Shown in pieces: positions 1 to 8,249 of a DNA stretch of 64,000 bases (its first letter is position 1; each line of letters begins with the position of its first letter). The DNA lies in contig NZ_JAKGCU010000021.1 in the NCBI RefSeq assembly GCF_021556435.1, positions 1 to 64,000 of the forward strand. Reading direction: 5' to 3'. The translations under genes and the position numbers were made by a program. The notes beneath the pieces were generated by a model. That model had not been told where the DNA came from. It made no database searches and worked only from the letters and a program-made list of their open reading frames with translations. Origin of the DNA: Gordonia tangerina (lineage in GTDB: Bacteria > Actinomycetota > Actinomycetes > Mycobacteriales > Mycobacteriaceae).

Positions 1-121
1 ACCCGATGACCCCGCCCGACAACGCATCGACACCCTCCGCGGCCAACGCGCGAAATCGGTAGAGCGCGCCGACACCCGCGCCATGGAACGCTGGAACACA
101 CAGAACCCACCACCGTACTGA
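1..121 (+). CDS. 3' end of an unidentified gene (possibly DUF222/HNH type)
   Basis: An open frame enters from the left edge in frame 2 and stops with TGA at 119-121, giving 39 residues that are charged and Arg-rich and end in NPPPY. The tail resembles the ends of DUF222/13E12-repeat HNH endonuclease-like proteins, which are multicopy in Gordonia and mycobacteria and often end in a similar NPPPF/Y. That assignment is inference from a short tail; the catalytic part lies outside the window. Coding rather than chance is suggested only by codon use and the position immediately before an intergenic repeat. Confidence 0.4.
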   Translation, partial: PDDPARQRIDTLRGQRAKSVERADTRAMERWNTQNPPPY

Positions 122-130
122 GTGGTGCAG

Positions 131-380
131 GGATCTCGATACGCCCTCGGCTAGCGCCCCGGGCCACTCGATCAGCAGCGGTCAACCCAGCGCCGGCACA
201 TCGGCCCACTCGATCAGCAGCCGGTCAACCCTCCGCCGACACATCGGCCCACTCGATCAGCAGCCGGTCAACCCTGCGCCGGCACATCGGCCCACTCGAT
301 CAGCAGCCGGTCAACCCTGCGCTGGCACGCCGGGCCACTCGATCAGCAGTCCCGTGGACCCCTCCGCCGGAACATCGGGC
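131..380. repeat. 43-bp tandem repeat array next to a dispersed GATCTCGATACGC element
   Basis: The motif ACTCGATCAGCAG recurs at 166, 208, 251, 294 and 337, giving five units with periods of 42, 43, 43 and 43 bp. Units 2-4 are nearly identical (CTCGATCAGCAGCCGGTCAA, then CCCTGCGCCGGCACATCGG) and unit 5 is divergent. The array follows GGATCTCGATACGCCC at 131-146, which together with CTCGATCAG forms the two ends of a dispersed element also present at 46,026-46,198. There is no unique spacer between units, so it is not CRISPR. It fills the gap before orn and holds no gene that I can support. Confidence 0.85.
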
Positions 381-440
381 CGGAATCGTCGGCACCGGTG
401 ACGCGATACCGTACGCGCGACGGCGGCTAAGGTTGACCGC

Positions 441-1040
441 GTGCAGGACAAACTGGTGTGGATCGACTGCGAGATGACAGGTCTGCGGGTCGAGTCCGAC
501 AAATTGATCGAAATCGCCGCGCTGGTTACCGACAGCGAACTCAATGTGCTCGGCGACGGCGTGGACATCGTGATCCACGCATCCGACGAGGACCTCGCGG
601 CGATGCCGGATGTGGTCACCAAGATGCATGCGGCCTCCGGCCTCACCGAGGAGGTGCGGGCGTCGACCACCACCCTCGCCGAGGCCGAGAAGCAGGTACT
701 CGATTACATCCGCACCCAGGTGTCCACCGCGGGCGCGGTCCCGCTGGCCGGTAACTCCATCGCCACCGACCGGGGATTCATCGCCCGCGACATGCCCGAA
801 CTCGACGCTTACCTCCACTACCGGATGGTCGACGTGAGCTCGATCAAGGAGCTGTGCCGTCGCTGGTATCCCAAGATCTACTTCGGCCAGCCGGAGAAGG
901 GCCTGGCCCATCGCGCACTCGCCGACATCCGTGAGTCGATCCGCGAACTGAAGTACTACCGTGCCGCCGCGTTCGTGGCGGCTCCCGGACCGGAGGCCGA
1001 CGAGCTCGCGACGATCGTGAAAGACCTCGGACCTGCGTGA
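441..1040 (+). CDS. orn: Oligoribonuclease
   Basis: This 3'-5' exoribonuclease degrades two- to five-nucleotide RNAs, and pGpG from c-di-GMP turnover, to mononucleotides in the cytoplasm. The 199-residue product has the family's usual size and a full DEDDh set: D9 and E11 in WIDCEMTG, D110 in NSIATDRGF, and H157 with D162 in AHRALADI. The start is GTG at 441, chosen because the conserved first strand begins six residues later and no in-frame start lies closer. It stands alone, with a tandem repeat upstream and tRNA-His about 100 bp downstream. Identification is firm. Confidence 0.96.
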   Translation: MQDKLVWIDCEMTGLRVESDKLIEIAALVTDSELNVLGDGVDIVIHASDEDLAAMPDVVTKMHAASGLTEEVRASTTTLAEAEKQVLDYIRTQVSTAGAVPLAGNSIATDRGFIARDMPELDAYLHYRMVDVSSIKELCRRWYPKIYFGQPEKGLAHRALADIRESIRELKYYRAAAFVAAPGPEADELATIVKDLGPA

Positions 1041-1061
1041 ACACGCGCGATGCGGGACCGA

Positions 1062-1092
1062 TTGGAGTTCGGCCACCTCGACCCGCTAGAGT
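1062..1092 (+). promoter_or_regulatory. Possible sigma-70-type promoter for tRNA-His
   Basis: TTGGAG at 1062-1067 and TAGAGT at 1087-1092 are separated by 19 bp and end about 50 bp before the tRNA. The -35 and -10 each differ from consensus in at least one position and the spacer is long, so this is a weak call based on position and sequence only. Confidence 0.3.
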
Positions 1093-1144
1093 AAGTCCCT
1101 GGCTCTGGGGCCCGGTGAGAAATCCTGGGTGACGGACGCCGATG

Positions 1145-1220
1145 GTGGATGTAGTTCAGTTGGTAGAGCACCAGGTTGTGATCCTGGCTGTCGCGGGTTC
1201 GAGTCCCGTCATCCACCCCG
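1145..1220 (+). tRNA. tRNA-His (anticodon GTG)
   Basis: Cloverleaf: acceptor GTGGATG (1145-1151) pairs with CATCCAC (1210-1216). The anticodon stem CCAGG/CCTGG encloses the loop TTGTGAT with anticodon GTG, and the T arm contains GGTTCGAGTCC. A G at 1144 precedes the acceptor and pairs with C at 1217, as expected for the extra G-1 identity base of tRNA-His. CCA is not encoded (CCG instead) and must be added afterwards. Confidence 0.95.
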
Positions 1221-1224
1221 ACAT

Positions 1225-1264
1225 GATGGCCCCCGGGTCCGCATCGAGCGGACCGGGGGCCATC
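1225..1264. terminator. Bidirectional hairpin between tRNA-His and narK
   Basis: The arms GATGGCCCCCGGGTCCGC and GCGGACCGGGGGCCATC are complementary over 17 bp around an ATCGA loop. It lies between the 3' end of tRNA-His and the stop of the minus-strand narK remnant, so it can end both transcripts. There is no long T-run, which is usual for high-GC actinobacterial terminators. Confidence 0.75.
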
Positions 1265-1293
1265 GTCGTCAGTGGACCAGGAGTTGTCGCGGC

Positions 1294-2510
1294 TCAGACT
1301 CCGGCCTGCGCCATCCGCGTGCTCGGACGGATGTAGTTGTACCAGGTCACCCCCAGCAGCGCGATGAAGAAGAAGACGTAAAACCACAGCGCGGGTTCGA
1401 TGTTGCCGAATGCGCTCTTGGACCACGCGTAGGCCAGCGGCACGATGAAACCGCCGAACGCACCGACCGACGAGATGATGCCCAGGGCACCGGCCGCCTG
1501 GCGCCGCATGTTCGTCATGATCTCGGGCGTCCCTCCGGCATCCTCACCCTTGACGCGGAAGATCTTGGAGATCATCCGGTAGGTGGAGCCGTTGCCGATG
1601 CCGGTCGCGACGAACAGCAGCATGAAAGCGGCGAAGAACACCGGCAGGTTCTCGGCCTTGACCGACCACAGAGCGATGGCCGCACCCACTGCCAGTGCGA
1701 CGAAGCTGAACGCGGTGATTCGCGCGCCGCCGATCACGTCGGAGAGCTTGCCACCCAGCGGCCGGGCGATCGATCCGATGCCGGCCCCCAGGAACGCCCA
1801 GGTGAGCGCGATGTCGCCACGGTCGAACACCGCCTTCAGCAGGCTCGGGAAGGCCGCAGAGTAGCCGATGAACGACCCGAACGTACCGATGTAGAGCAGT
1901 GACATCACCCACGTCTCCTGGTGGCGCAGCGAGTCCCACACCGGCTTCACATCTGCTTTCGCCTCCGACAGGTTGTTCATAAACAAGAACGCGAGCACTG
2001 CGGCGCCCACGGCCAGTGGCGCATAGAACAAGCCGGCATAGGACAGGGTGACCCCGCCGCCGATGACCACGATGGTCGGGATGATCTTCTGCGCAACCGC
2101 CACACCGATGTTTCCGCCGGCTGCGTTCAGTCCGAGGGCCCAGCCCTTCTCCTTCTCCGGGTAGAAGAAGGAGATGTTGGCCATCGAGGAGGCAAAGTTG
2201 CCGCCGCCGAAACCTGCAGTCGCCGCGATCACCAGCAGCAGAGCGAACGGGATGTCAGGATTGGACCGGATGCGGCCGCGGTGCCATCGGAGTTGGCGGT
2301 CATCTGCACCACCACGATGCTCCACAGCAACCACACCGAGAATCCGATGTGCTCGGCGAAGATCGAGAAGCAGAGGTTCTTGAAGGCGACCTTCTTGCCG
2401 ATCCTGTTCCAGAACGTCGGATCGTCGGGCTGCCAGTGGCGGATCCAATGACCTTGCTGATCGAGCAATACCTCGTCGGAGGTGCGCGAAGATTCCAGGG
2501 TTGAAGTCAT
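1294..2510 (-). pseudogene. narK: Nitrate/nitrite transporter NarK, broken by an internal deletion
   Basis: The N-terminal part starts at 2510 (MTSTLESSRT...) and contains the NarK opening with first membrane helix, FAEHIGFSVWLLWSIVVVQM. That frame then runs into unrelated sequence at about 2270. Homology resumes in another frame at NPDIPFALLL and continues through FGGGNFASSMANISFFYPEKEKG to the normal C-terminus IRPSTRMAQAGV. By comparison with remembered NarK sequences, roughly 60-65 residues covering transmembrane helices 2-3 are missing and the two parts are out of frame. NarK is an MFS nitrate uptake/nitrite export protein of about 12 helices, so the product cannot work as written. An assembly error cannot be excluded. 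Confidence 0.85.
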
Positions 2511-2806
2511 CTCAAGGTACTTTCGTCGGTGGGAAGTGGCGACAGTGAACTGGGCGACGCTGCCCGAGAAGTACGCGATGAAGGTATGAACGGTTCGTTA
2601 CCAGGTATGCATCCGGTTACACGACCATCAAGGTGCCCGCACACCCCCGCGCACCGCGTGTGAGGTGCCGCCCCTCACCTCGACGTGACATCAGAACTGT
2701 TGTGATGCAACATTTTTCGACGACTCCCCACCCCTCAACGCACCCCTGGGCAACCCGCCGCTGCACCGGCACGAAACGTTCACGTTCATGCCGTACCATC
2801 GCCGCC
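2511..2806. other. Gene-poor spacer upstream of narK and the 53-aa gene
   Basis: This 296-bp divergent spacer separates the narK start from a small plus-strand gene. Open frames crossing it have no recognisable protein features. I see no convincing promoter or operator; AACGTTCACGTT at 2777-2788 is a near-repeat of unknown meaning. Confidence 0.5.
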
Positions 2807-2968
2807 ATGCTCGAGGACCTGAACAAGGCAGCGAAGAAGGCCGGACTGCACGTCGCACACGCCAAGAAGGACGGACTGTACTCCATCCGAAAGACCAAAA
2901 ACGCCAAGCTGATCGCCAAGAACGTCGACGCGGATCAGGCTGCATCGATTATTGCCGACCACGCCTGA
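2807..2968 (+). CDS. Small basic protein of unknown function (53 aa)
   Basis: Starting at ATG 2807 the product begins MLEDLNKAAKKAGL and ends AASIIADHA. It is Lys/Ala-rich, with alternating charged and aliphatic residues and a short central strand-like segment (DGLYSIRKTKNAKLIAKNVD). It has no signal peptide, membrane helix or cysteine, so it is probably cytoplasmic. The frame stays open upstream to 2633, but that extension is Pro/His/Thr-rich, non-coding-like sequence, and ATG 2807 begins the low-complexity-free part. I do not recognise the family. Being monocistronic beside broken narK says nothing about function. Confidence 0.6.
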   Translation: MLEDLNKAAKKAGLHVAHAKKDGLYSIRKTKNAKLIAKNVDADQAASIIADHA

Positions 2969-3166
2969 CACACCCGGACCTCATCCGGACGCTCTCCGAG
3001 ATCCACCCTCCCGACCCGGCTGTCGCGTCACCACGACGCCCGCCGCGGACCCGAGAGGGTGGATCTTTCGTTGCCCTGCCTCCAACAGGGCGCATGCGCT
3101 GGCGATCGGGTACCAGCCAGAAGGTGCGACGAGCGCCACACCGACCTGTTACCATGCCGTTACTTC

Positions 3167-3180
3167 AGGTCAAATGACCT
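3167..3180. promoter_or_regulatory. Palindromic operator candidate upstream of the FAD amine oxidase
   Basis: AGGTCA-AA-TGACCT is a perfect 6+6 inverted repeat 66 bp before the amine oxidase start. A TetR-family gene lies immediately downstream of that oxidase, and TetR proteins bind short palindromes of this kind. Assignment to that regulator is inference from position. Confidence 0.5.
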
Positions 3181-3246
3181 AAACATTGCGTCGATAGCGT
3201 TGCTCGCACACCCAGGACCAGCGGGTCCACGGCACGGAAGGTCGCC

Positions 3247-4725
3247 ATGAGCCAGGACATCTCACGTCGGCGTTTGCTCGGTACAACACTGGCCGCGGCG
3301 GGGGCCGCAGTAGGTGCGTCCGCGTTGGGCGGGATCGGCCGTGCACGCGCCCTACCCGGCGACACCGTCGACGCCATCGTCGTCGGCGGTGGGCTCTCCG
3401 GGTTGGCCGCCGCCAAGTCCCTCGTCGCCGCGGGCGCCTCGGTGGTGGTACTCGAGGCTCGGGAGCGGGCCGGCGGCCGCGTCCACAACATCTCCTCACC
3501 GAAACTCGGGGCCACCCTGGATGCCGGGGCCGAGTTCATCGGACCGACGCAAAATCACATCGCCGCCCTTGCCCGCGAGTACGACGTGCGCACCATCCCC
3601 ACCTACAACCAGGGCGACAGCATCTTCTGGAACAGCGGTCAGAGTTCACGCATGCCGGCCGCTTTGCCGCTGCCGCTGCAAGCCGAGACGCTGCAGGCGG
3701 GGGCTGGTCTCGCCAGGGCCCAGGCCGACGCGTTGGCCGGTTTCCCGGTCGGCGAGCCGTGGAAGCATCCCAATGCGCGCTACCTCGACTCGTTGACCTG
3801 GGAGCAGTACAGCCACCAGATCGCGACGACATCGACCGCCCGGGCGCTGATGCAGGTGGCCATGTCTGCGCCGCTGTCGGTCCGCCCGGACGAGGTCTCG
3901 GCTCTGTACTTCCTGAACTACATCGCCGCGTCCGGCGACGAGAACAACCCCGGCACCCTCATCCGCTTGTTGAGCACCGACGACGGCGCCCAGGAGAGCC
4001 TCTTCGAAGGGGGCGCCGCACTCATCCCACTGCGGATGGCGCGGGCCCTCGGCGACCGGATGGTCTACAACGCCCCGGTACGGTCCATCGACTTCACCAG
4101 CGAGATCGCGACGGTGACCAGCACCGCCGGAACCTTCCGCGCACGCAAGGTGATAGTCGCGATGTCGCCGGCCATCAGCGATCAGATCAGGTACTCTCCC
4201 GGACTCCCGGCCGCCCGGATCGGCATCACCAGGGGCTATCACATGGGCGCGGTCAGCAAGTTCGCGGCGCTGTACCGCCGTCCTTTCTGGCGCGACAAGG
4301 GCCTGTCCGGCCAGGTATACGGCAACGGTCGACCCATCGATGTCACCTTCGAAAGCTACGCCGAGGATCGACACATCCTGATGGGGTTCATCTCCGCGGA
4401 CGCCATGCGACGGCTGGACCGGGCACCGGAATCCCAGATCGTCCGCGAGTGCATCGGCAACTTCGTCGACTACTTCGGCCCCGAAGCACGCGATTTCATC
4501 GATCACGGCATCTACAAATGGGACCTCGACCCGTGGGCCCAAGGTGGCCCGGTGGCGGTCTCATCGCCGGGAACCCTGACCACCTACGGTCCCGCGCTGC
4601 GCGCGCCGGTCGGTCCGGTCCACTGGGCGGGTACCGAGACAGCCGACTACTGGACCGGCTACATGGATGGCGCTGTCCGTTCGGGCAAGCGCGCAGCACA
4701 AGAAGTACTCGGCTCGCTGAACTAA
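3247..4725 (+). CDS. Tat-exported flavin monoamine oxidase
   Basis: This predicted FAD-dependent amine oxidase would oxidatively deaminate primary or polyamines outside the cytoplasmic membrane. The 492-residue product opens with a Tat signal (SRRRLLG, hydrophobic stretch, ARA cleavage region near residue 35). Next come the Rossmann nucleotide-binding segment VVGGGLSGLAAAKSL near residues 45-60 and the EARERAGGR motif. The C-terminal FAD segment is HWAGTETADYWTGYMDGAV. The substrate cannot be read from sequence. The gene is followed 30 bp later by a TetR regulator and then a second Tat-secreted hydrolase, suggesting one regulated unit. A palindrome at 3167-3180 may be the operator. The family is firm; specificity is open. 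Confidence 0.88.
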   Translation: MSQDISRRRLLGTTLAAAGAAVGASALGGIGRARALPGDTVDAIVVGGGLSGLAAAKSLVAAGASVVVLEARERAGGRVHNISSPKLGATLDAGAEFIGPTQNHIAALAREYDVRTIPTYNQGDSIFWNSGQSSRMPAALPLPLQAETLQAGAGLARAQADALAGFPVGEPWKHPNARYLDSLTWEQYSHQIATTSTARALMQVAMSAPLSVRPDEVSALYFLNYIAASGDENNPGTLIRLLSTDDGAQESLFEGGAALIPLRMARALGDRMVYNAPVRSIDFTSEIATVTSTAGTFRARKVIVAMSPAISDQIRYSPGLPAARIGITRGYHMGAVSKFAALYRRPFWRDKGLSGQVYGNGRPIDVTFESYAEDRHILMGFISADAMRRLDRAPESQIVRECIGNFVDYFGPEARDFIDHGIYKWDLDPWAQGGPVAVSSPGTLTTYGPALRAPVGPVHWAGTETADYWTGYMDGAVRSGKRAAQEVLGSLN

Positions 4726-4755
4726 CCGATCCTCCATCCGGTACAGCAAGGACAC

Positions 4756-5379
4756 ATGATGGCTCGAATGCCCGTAGAGAAACGACGAGACCTGTTGCTC
4801 GACGCTGCGTTTCGGGTCATCGCACGTAGCGGCGTCGACGGCGCAACCACCCGAGCCATCAGCAGCGAGGCCCAGGTGACACTGTCGACCTTCCACTACG
4901 TCTTCGAGTCGCGCGACGATCTCCTCGCCGCACTGGTCGCACGTGGCACCGACAACGAGATCTCGGTGATCGCCGAGGCGTTGTCGGCGGCCGCCGAGGA
5001 TCTCGTCGACGGATACGACGGCATCCGGCTCATGTTGCGGGAGAGTCTGTTCGGCTACATCGATGGTGTGGTGGCCGACCCCGACCGCGAACAGGCGATG
5101 ATCTCGCTCAACCAGTACGCGCGCCAGACCAGCGATCTCGCCTGGCTCGGCGCCGACATGTACCGCCGGTACTACGCGGCCATCGCCGAGGGCCTGGCCC
5201 GGGCGGCGGCGCAGGCGCACGTCGAGTGGGACAGACCCGTCGTCGACCTCGCTCCCCTGGTGGTGGCGGCCACCGACGGGATCACGCTGGCCTACCTCAA
5301 CACCCGGGACAGATCGATCTGCGATCGGATCGCCGAGGCGACCGTCACCTTGATGCTCGGACACGTCGTCCGGAGGTGA
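4756..5379 (+). CDS. TetR-family transcriptional regulator
   Basis: The 207-residue protein has a TetR N-terminal helix-turn-helix (LLDAAFRVIARSGVDGATTR, AISSEAQVTLSTFHYVFESRDDLL) at about residues 12-55 and an all-helical ligand domain behind it. AAGGA lies just upstream. ATG 4756 and ATG 4759 are both usable, and the second has better spacing. It sits between the FAD amine oxidase and ceramidase genes, all on one strand, so it probably controls these secreted enzymes through the palindrome at 3167-3180. The ligand is unknown. Confidence 0.88.
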   Translation: MMARMPVEKRRDLLLDAAFRVIARSGVDGATTRAISSEAQVTLSTFHYVFESRDDLLAALVARGTDNEISVIAEALSAAAEDLVDGYDGIRLMLRESLFGYIDGVVADPDREQAMISLNQYARQTSDLAWLGADMYRRYYAAIAEGLARAAAQAHVEWDRPVVDLAPLVVAATDGITLAYLNTRDRSICDRIAEATVTLMLGHVVRR

Positions 5380-5440
5380 CCGCGGCGTCATCGACCGCGA
5401 CAGCGTCGTCGCACCACATCACAACCACACAGGGGGCGAC

Positions 5441-7498
5441 ATGGAAGTGACCAGGAGATCACTGCTCTTGGGAGCAGCAGCGACCACCGTCGGGGGCGGC
5501 GTCGCACTCGTTGCCGGACAATCGACAGCGAGTGCGACGCCGAGCGGTCAGGCGCCGGCAGGGGGCAACGGTGCCGACGGCTATCTGATCGGCCGGGGTA
5601 TCGCCGACATGACCGGCGCAATCGCGGGCCAGGGCATGATGGGCTATTCCGACGCCGATCAGGTTGCCGCCGGCCTCCTGCAACGATGCTGGGCGCGCGC
5701 CTACATCATCGTCGATCGGGCGACCGGGGAACGCGTCGTGTTTGTCACCAGCGACATCGCCTGCCTGTTCCAGTCGCACCACATGGGTGTGATGCCATTG
5801 CTGCACAAGCGTTTCGGCGATCTCTACACCGAGCGCAATGTGAACCTCAACGCCACCCACACGCACGCGTCGTGTGGTGGCACCGCGTGGGATTTCGCGT
5901 ATTCGCTGGCCGCGTACGGCTTCAAGAAGAACTCCTATGACGCAGAGGTCAACGGTATCGTCACCGCCATCGCCCGCGCCCACGACGACCTCGCGCCCGG
6001 AACGATTTCGCTGGGCCGCGGCGAACTGCACGACGCGAGCCGCAACCGTTCTCGGGTTGCCTTCGACCTCAATCCCACTGCCGAGCGCCGGCAGTTTCCC
6101 GGCGCGATCGACCCGGCTGTCACCGTGCTACGCCTGAGCCGGGGCGGCACCGACGTCGGCGCCATCACCTGGTTCTCGACGCACGGTACCTCGCTGACCG
6201 ACCGCAACCGGCTCATCGCCGGAGACAACAAGGGTTACGCGAGCTACCGCTGGGAGAGCACATCGCCGGGATTCGTCGCAGCATTTCCGCAGACCAACAG
6301 CGGCGACATGACGCCGAATCTCAACCTGATCAAGATGCATCCGAGCGGGCCGACCGACGACAACAAACGCAACTGCGAGATCGTCGGCGAGCGCCAGTAT
6401 CTCGCCGGCCGCAGCGCATTCGACTCGGCCCGGCCGATGACCCGTGGCGGTGTCGACTCGATCGTGCGCTACGTCGACATGTCCGCGATCCGGATCGACG
6501 GCATGTACACCCCGGAGGGTAAACCGGCCGCGACGACGCCGGCCATGATGGGCGCGGCCGGCGCGGCCACCAGCACGGAGGACAACTGGCGTTCCCAACT
6601 CGGGTTTCTTCAGGAGGGCGCCACGAACCCGGTGGTCGCGGCCTTCGGCGGCGACAAGCATCCGCCAGTGTCCCCGTGGATGCGCGACATGCAGGCGCCC
6701 AAGCTGATCGCCTTTCCACTCGGCCTGCTCCCGCCCGCCCCGTGGATCCCGCACGTGGTTCCACTGCAGCTGCTGCGCATCGGCGAACTCGTGTTGGTCG
6801 CCATTCCGGCCGAGGTGACCATCGTCGCCGGATTGCGGCTGCGCACCGTTGTCGCCGATGCGCTCCGGGTCAGCGTGGACAACGTCCTCATCCAGGGCTA
6901 TTCGAATGCCTACACGCAATACGTGACGACGCCCGAGGAGTACGACTCCCAGCAGTACGAAGGTGGTGAGACACAGTACGGTCGCTGGACGTTGTCGGCC
7001 TATCAGCAGGAATTCCACTCTCTCGCCGCCGCCATGGCGTCGGGCACCCCGCCCGGCCGAGGGCCGGCTCCGCTGGACAAGTCCGGTTTCCAACCCGATC
7101 TGCTACCACCACCACCTCCCGACCAGCCCATGGCCGGGCACGCCTACGGCGACGTCCTGGCTGCGCCGGAGCCCCGCTACCGCACGGGTAAAGTGGCCGC
7201 CGTCGAGTTCGTCGGCGCGCACCCCAACAACGACTTCCACACCGAGGGCACCTATCTGGAGGTGCAGCGCAGAACCGCAACGGGTTGGGCCACCGTCGCC
7301 GACGACAACGACTGGGAGACCACACTGCGCTGGCGGCGGCCGGCCGGCCAGAATGACGCATCGATCGTCCGGATCGAGTGGACGATCCCGGCACGGACCG
7401 TCGGCCGCTTCCGCATTCGTTATCGCGGTGACGCTCGCGGCGCCGACGGCAGCACGCGCCCGATCCACGGCGTCTCCCCCGGCTTCGTCGTCGGCTGA
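5441..7498 (+). CDS. Neutral ceramidase, Tat-exported
   Basis: Neutral/alkaline ceramidases hydrolyse the N-acyl bond of ceramide to sphingosine and fatty acid using an active-site Zn. The 685-residue protein begins with a Tat signal (TRRSLLLG; A-S-A near residue 31). It carries the Zn-binding block NATHTHASCGG near residue 139, NSGDMTPN near residue 287 with the nucleophilic Ser, a second His in STHGTSL, and Glu/Tyr ligand candidates in AIPAEVT and YSNAYTQYVTTPEEY. The C-terminal ~130 residues form the family's beta-sandwich. A GGGG-rich ribosome site precedes ATG 5441. Since actinobacteria do not normally make ceramide, the substrate is probably environmental lipid. Confidence 0.93.
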   Translation: MEVTRRSLLLGAAATTVGGGVALVAGQSTASATPSGQAPAGGNGADGYLIGRGIADMTGAIAGQGMMGYSDADQVAAGLLQRCWARAYIIVDRATGERVVFVTSDIACLFQSHHMGVMPLLHKRFGDLYTERNVNLNATHTHASCGGTAWDFAYSLAAYGFKKNSYDAEVNGIVTAIARAHDDLAPGTISLGRGELHDASRNRSRVAFDLNPTAERRQFPGAIDPAVTVLRLSRGGTDVGAITWFSTHGTSLTDRNRLIAGDNKGYASYRWESTSPGFVAAFPQTNSGDMTPNLNLIKMHPSGPTDDNKRNCEIVGERQYLAGRSAFDSARPMTRGGVDSIVRYVDMSAIRIDGMYTPEGKPAATTPAMMGAAGAATSTEDNWRSQLGFLQEGATNPVVAAFGGDKHPPVSPWMRDMQAPKLIAFPLGLLPPAPWIPHVVPLQLLRIGELVLVAIPAEVTIVAGLRLRTVVADALRVSVDNVLIQGYSNAYTQYVTTPEEYDSQQYEGGETQYGRWTLSAYQQEFHSLAAAMASGTPPGRGPAPLDKSGFQPDLLPPPPPDQPMAGHAYGDVLAAPEPRYRTGKVAAVEFVGAHPNNDFHTEGTYLEVQRRTATGWATVADDNDWETTLRWRRPAGQNDASIVRIEWTIPARTVGRFRIRYRGDARGADGSTRPIHGVSPGFVVG

Positions 7499-7599
7499 TC
7501 GGCCGCCACCACCCAACGCGATAGGGTCAACAGGATTCACCGGCACGCACCGGGATTCACCTTGCACCGCACGACACTCACGAACAGGAACGCCACCGC

Positions 7600-8208
7600 A
7601 TGAAGATCATGAGACTCGTCGTCCTGACGCTTGCCGGCGTGGTCACAACTTTGCTCACCGTGGCCACCGCTACCGCACACGGCGCGCCGACATCGCTCGC
7701 AGCGAGCCATCACACATTCGCGTCCACCGACGGCGCGTCGATCACCTCGGTGCTGACCAACGCCACCTTTGGTCAGCACGACACCAATGGGCTGACAGTG
7801 CTCGACCGGCACGGCAACACCATCGACCGAATCGCTCTGTCGATCCCACTCAACGGGGTCGACGTCCCACTGCGCACAACGGTCAGCGCAGATCGGACCA
7901 CCGCAACCCTGGCGCCGCAGATCACCCCGGAGATCCGCGCCGCGATCGCGGCAGGCATGCATCCGGCATCGGCCAAGAAGGATCGCGCCTACCAGAAGAT
8001 GATCTGGCACATCAACAACGGGTGGAATCGCGGCGGCGGCGTGGCCACCGCAGTCGGCGCGATCGTCGGACTCATAGTGGGATGTCTGGTGCTGGTCGGC
8101 TGCATCTGGGGCGCCGGCGTGGGCGCGGCCATAGGAGCTGTCGTCGGGATCAACAACGGGGACCCGCAGGCCGGACAGGCAATCCTGACCTGGATCAATA
8201 CGCCGTAA
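7600..8208 (+). CDS. Secreted protein with C-terminal glycine-zipper region, function unknown
   Basis: The 202-residue product has a Sec signal peptide (about residues 1-26, ending TATAHGA). A beta-rich middle follows (SITSVLTNATFGQHDTNGLT, then LDRHGNTIDRIALSIPL). The C-terminus is a Gly/Ala/Val segment with GAIVGLIVGCLVLVGCIWG and GVGAAIGAVVGINNG, which could insert in or oligomerise on a membrane. Similar proteins occur in Rhodococcus and Gordonia as far as I recall, but I know no function. AGGAA lies about 8 bp before ATG. It follows ceramidase by 100 bp and converges on the DUF4185 gene. Confidence 0.72.
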   Translation: MKIMRLVVLTLAGVVTTLLTVATATAHGAPTSLAASHHTFASTDGASITSVLTNATFGQHDTNGLTVLDRHGNTIDRIALSIPLNGVDVPLRTTVSADRTTATLAPQITPEIRAAIAAGMHPASAKKDRAYQKMIWHINNGWNRGGGVATAVGAIVGLIVGCLVLVGCIWGAGVGAAIGAVVGINNGDPQAGQAILTWINTP

Positions 8209-8249
8209 TCCCGGTCCCCCGGGAGCATCTCAGGTCCCGCGGAGGCGTG

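Noticed and set aside
131..380. CRISPR array
   Set aside because: Units are tandem with no unique spacers, and no cas genes are present.
1144..1220. tRNA-His as an integration (att) site
   Set aside because: No integrase and no repeated tRNA 3' end are visible nearby; the same holds for tRNA-Lys and tRNA-Leu.
8209..8249. Terminator between the 202-aa gene and the DUF4185 gene
   Set aside because: Only a short imperfect TCCCG...CGGGA pairing is present; too weak to list.
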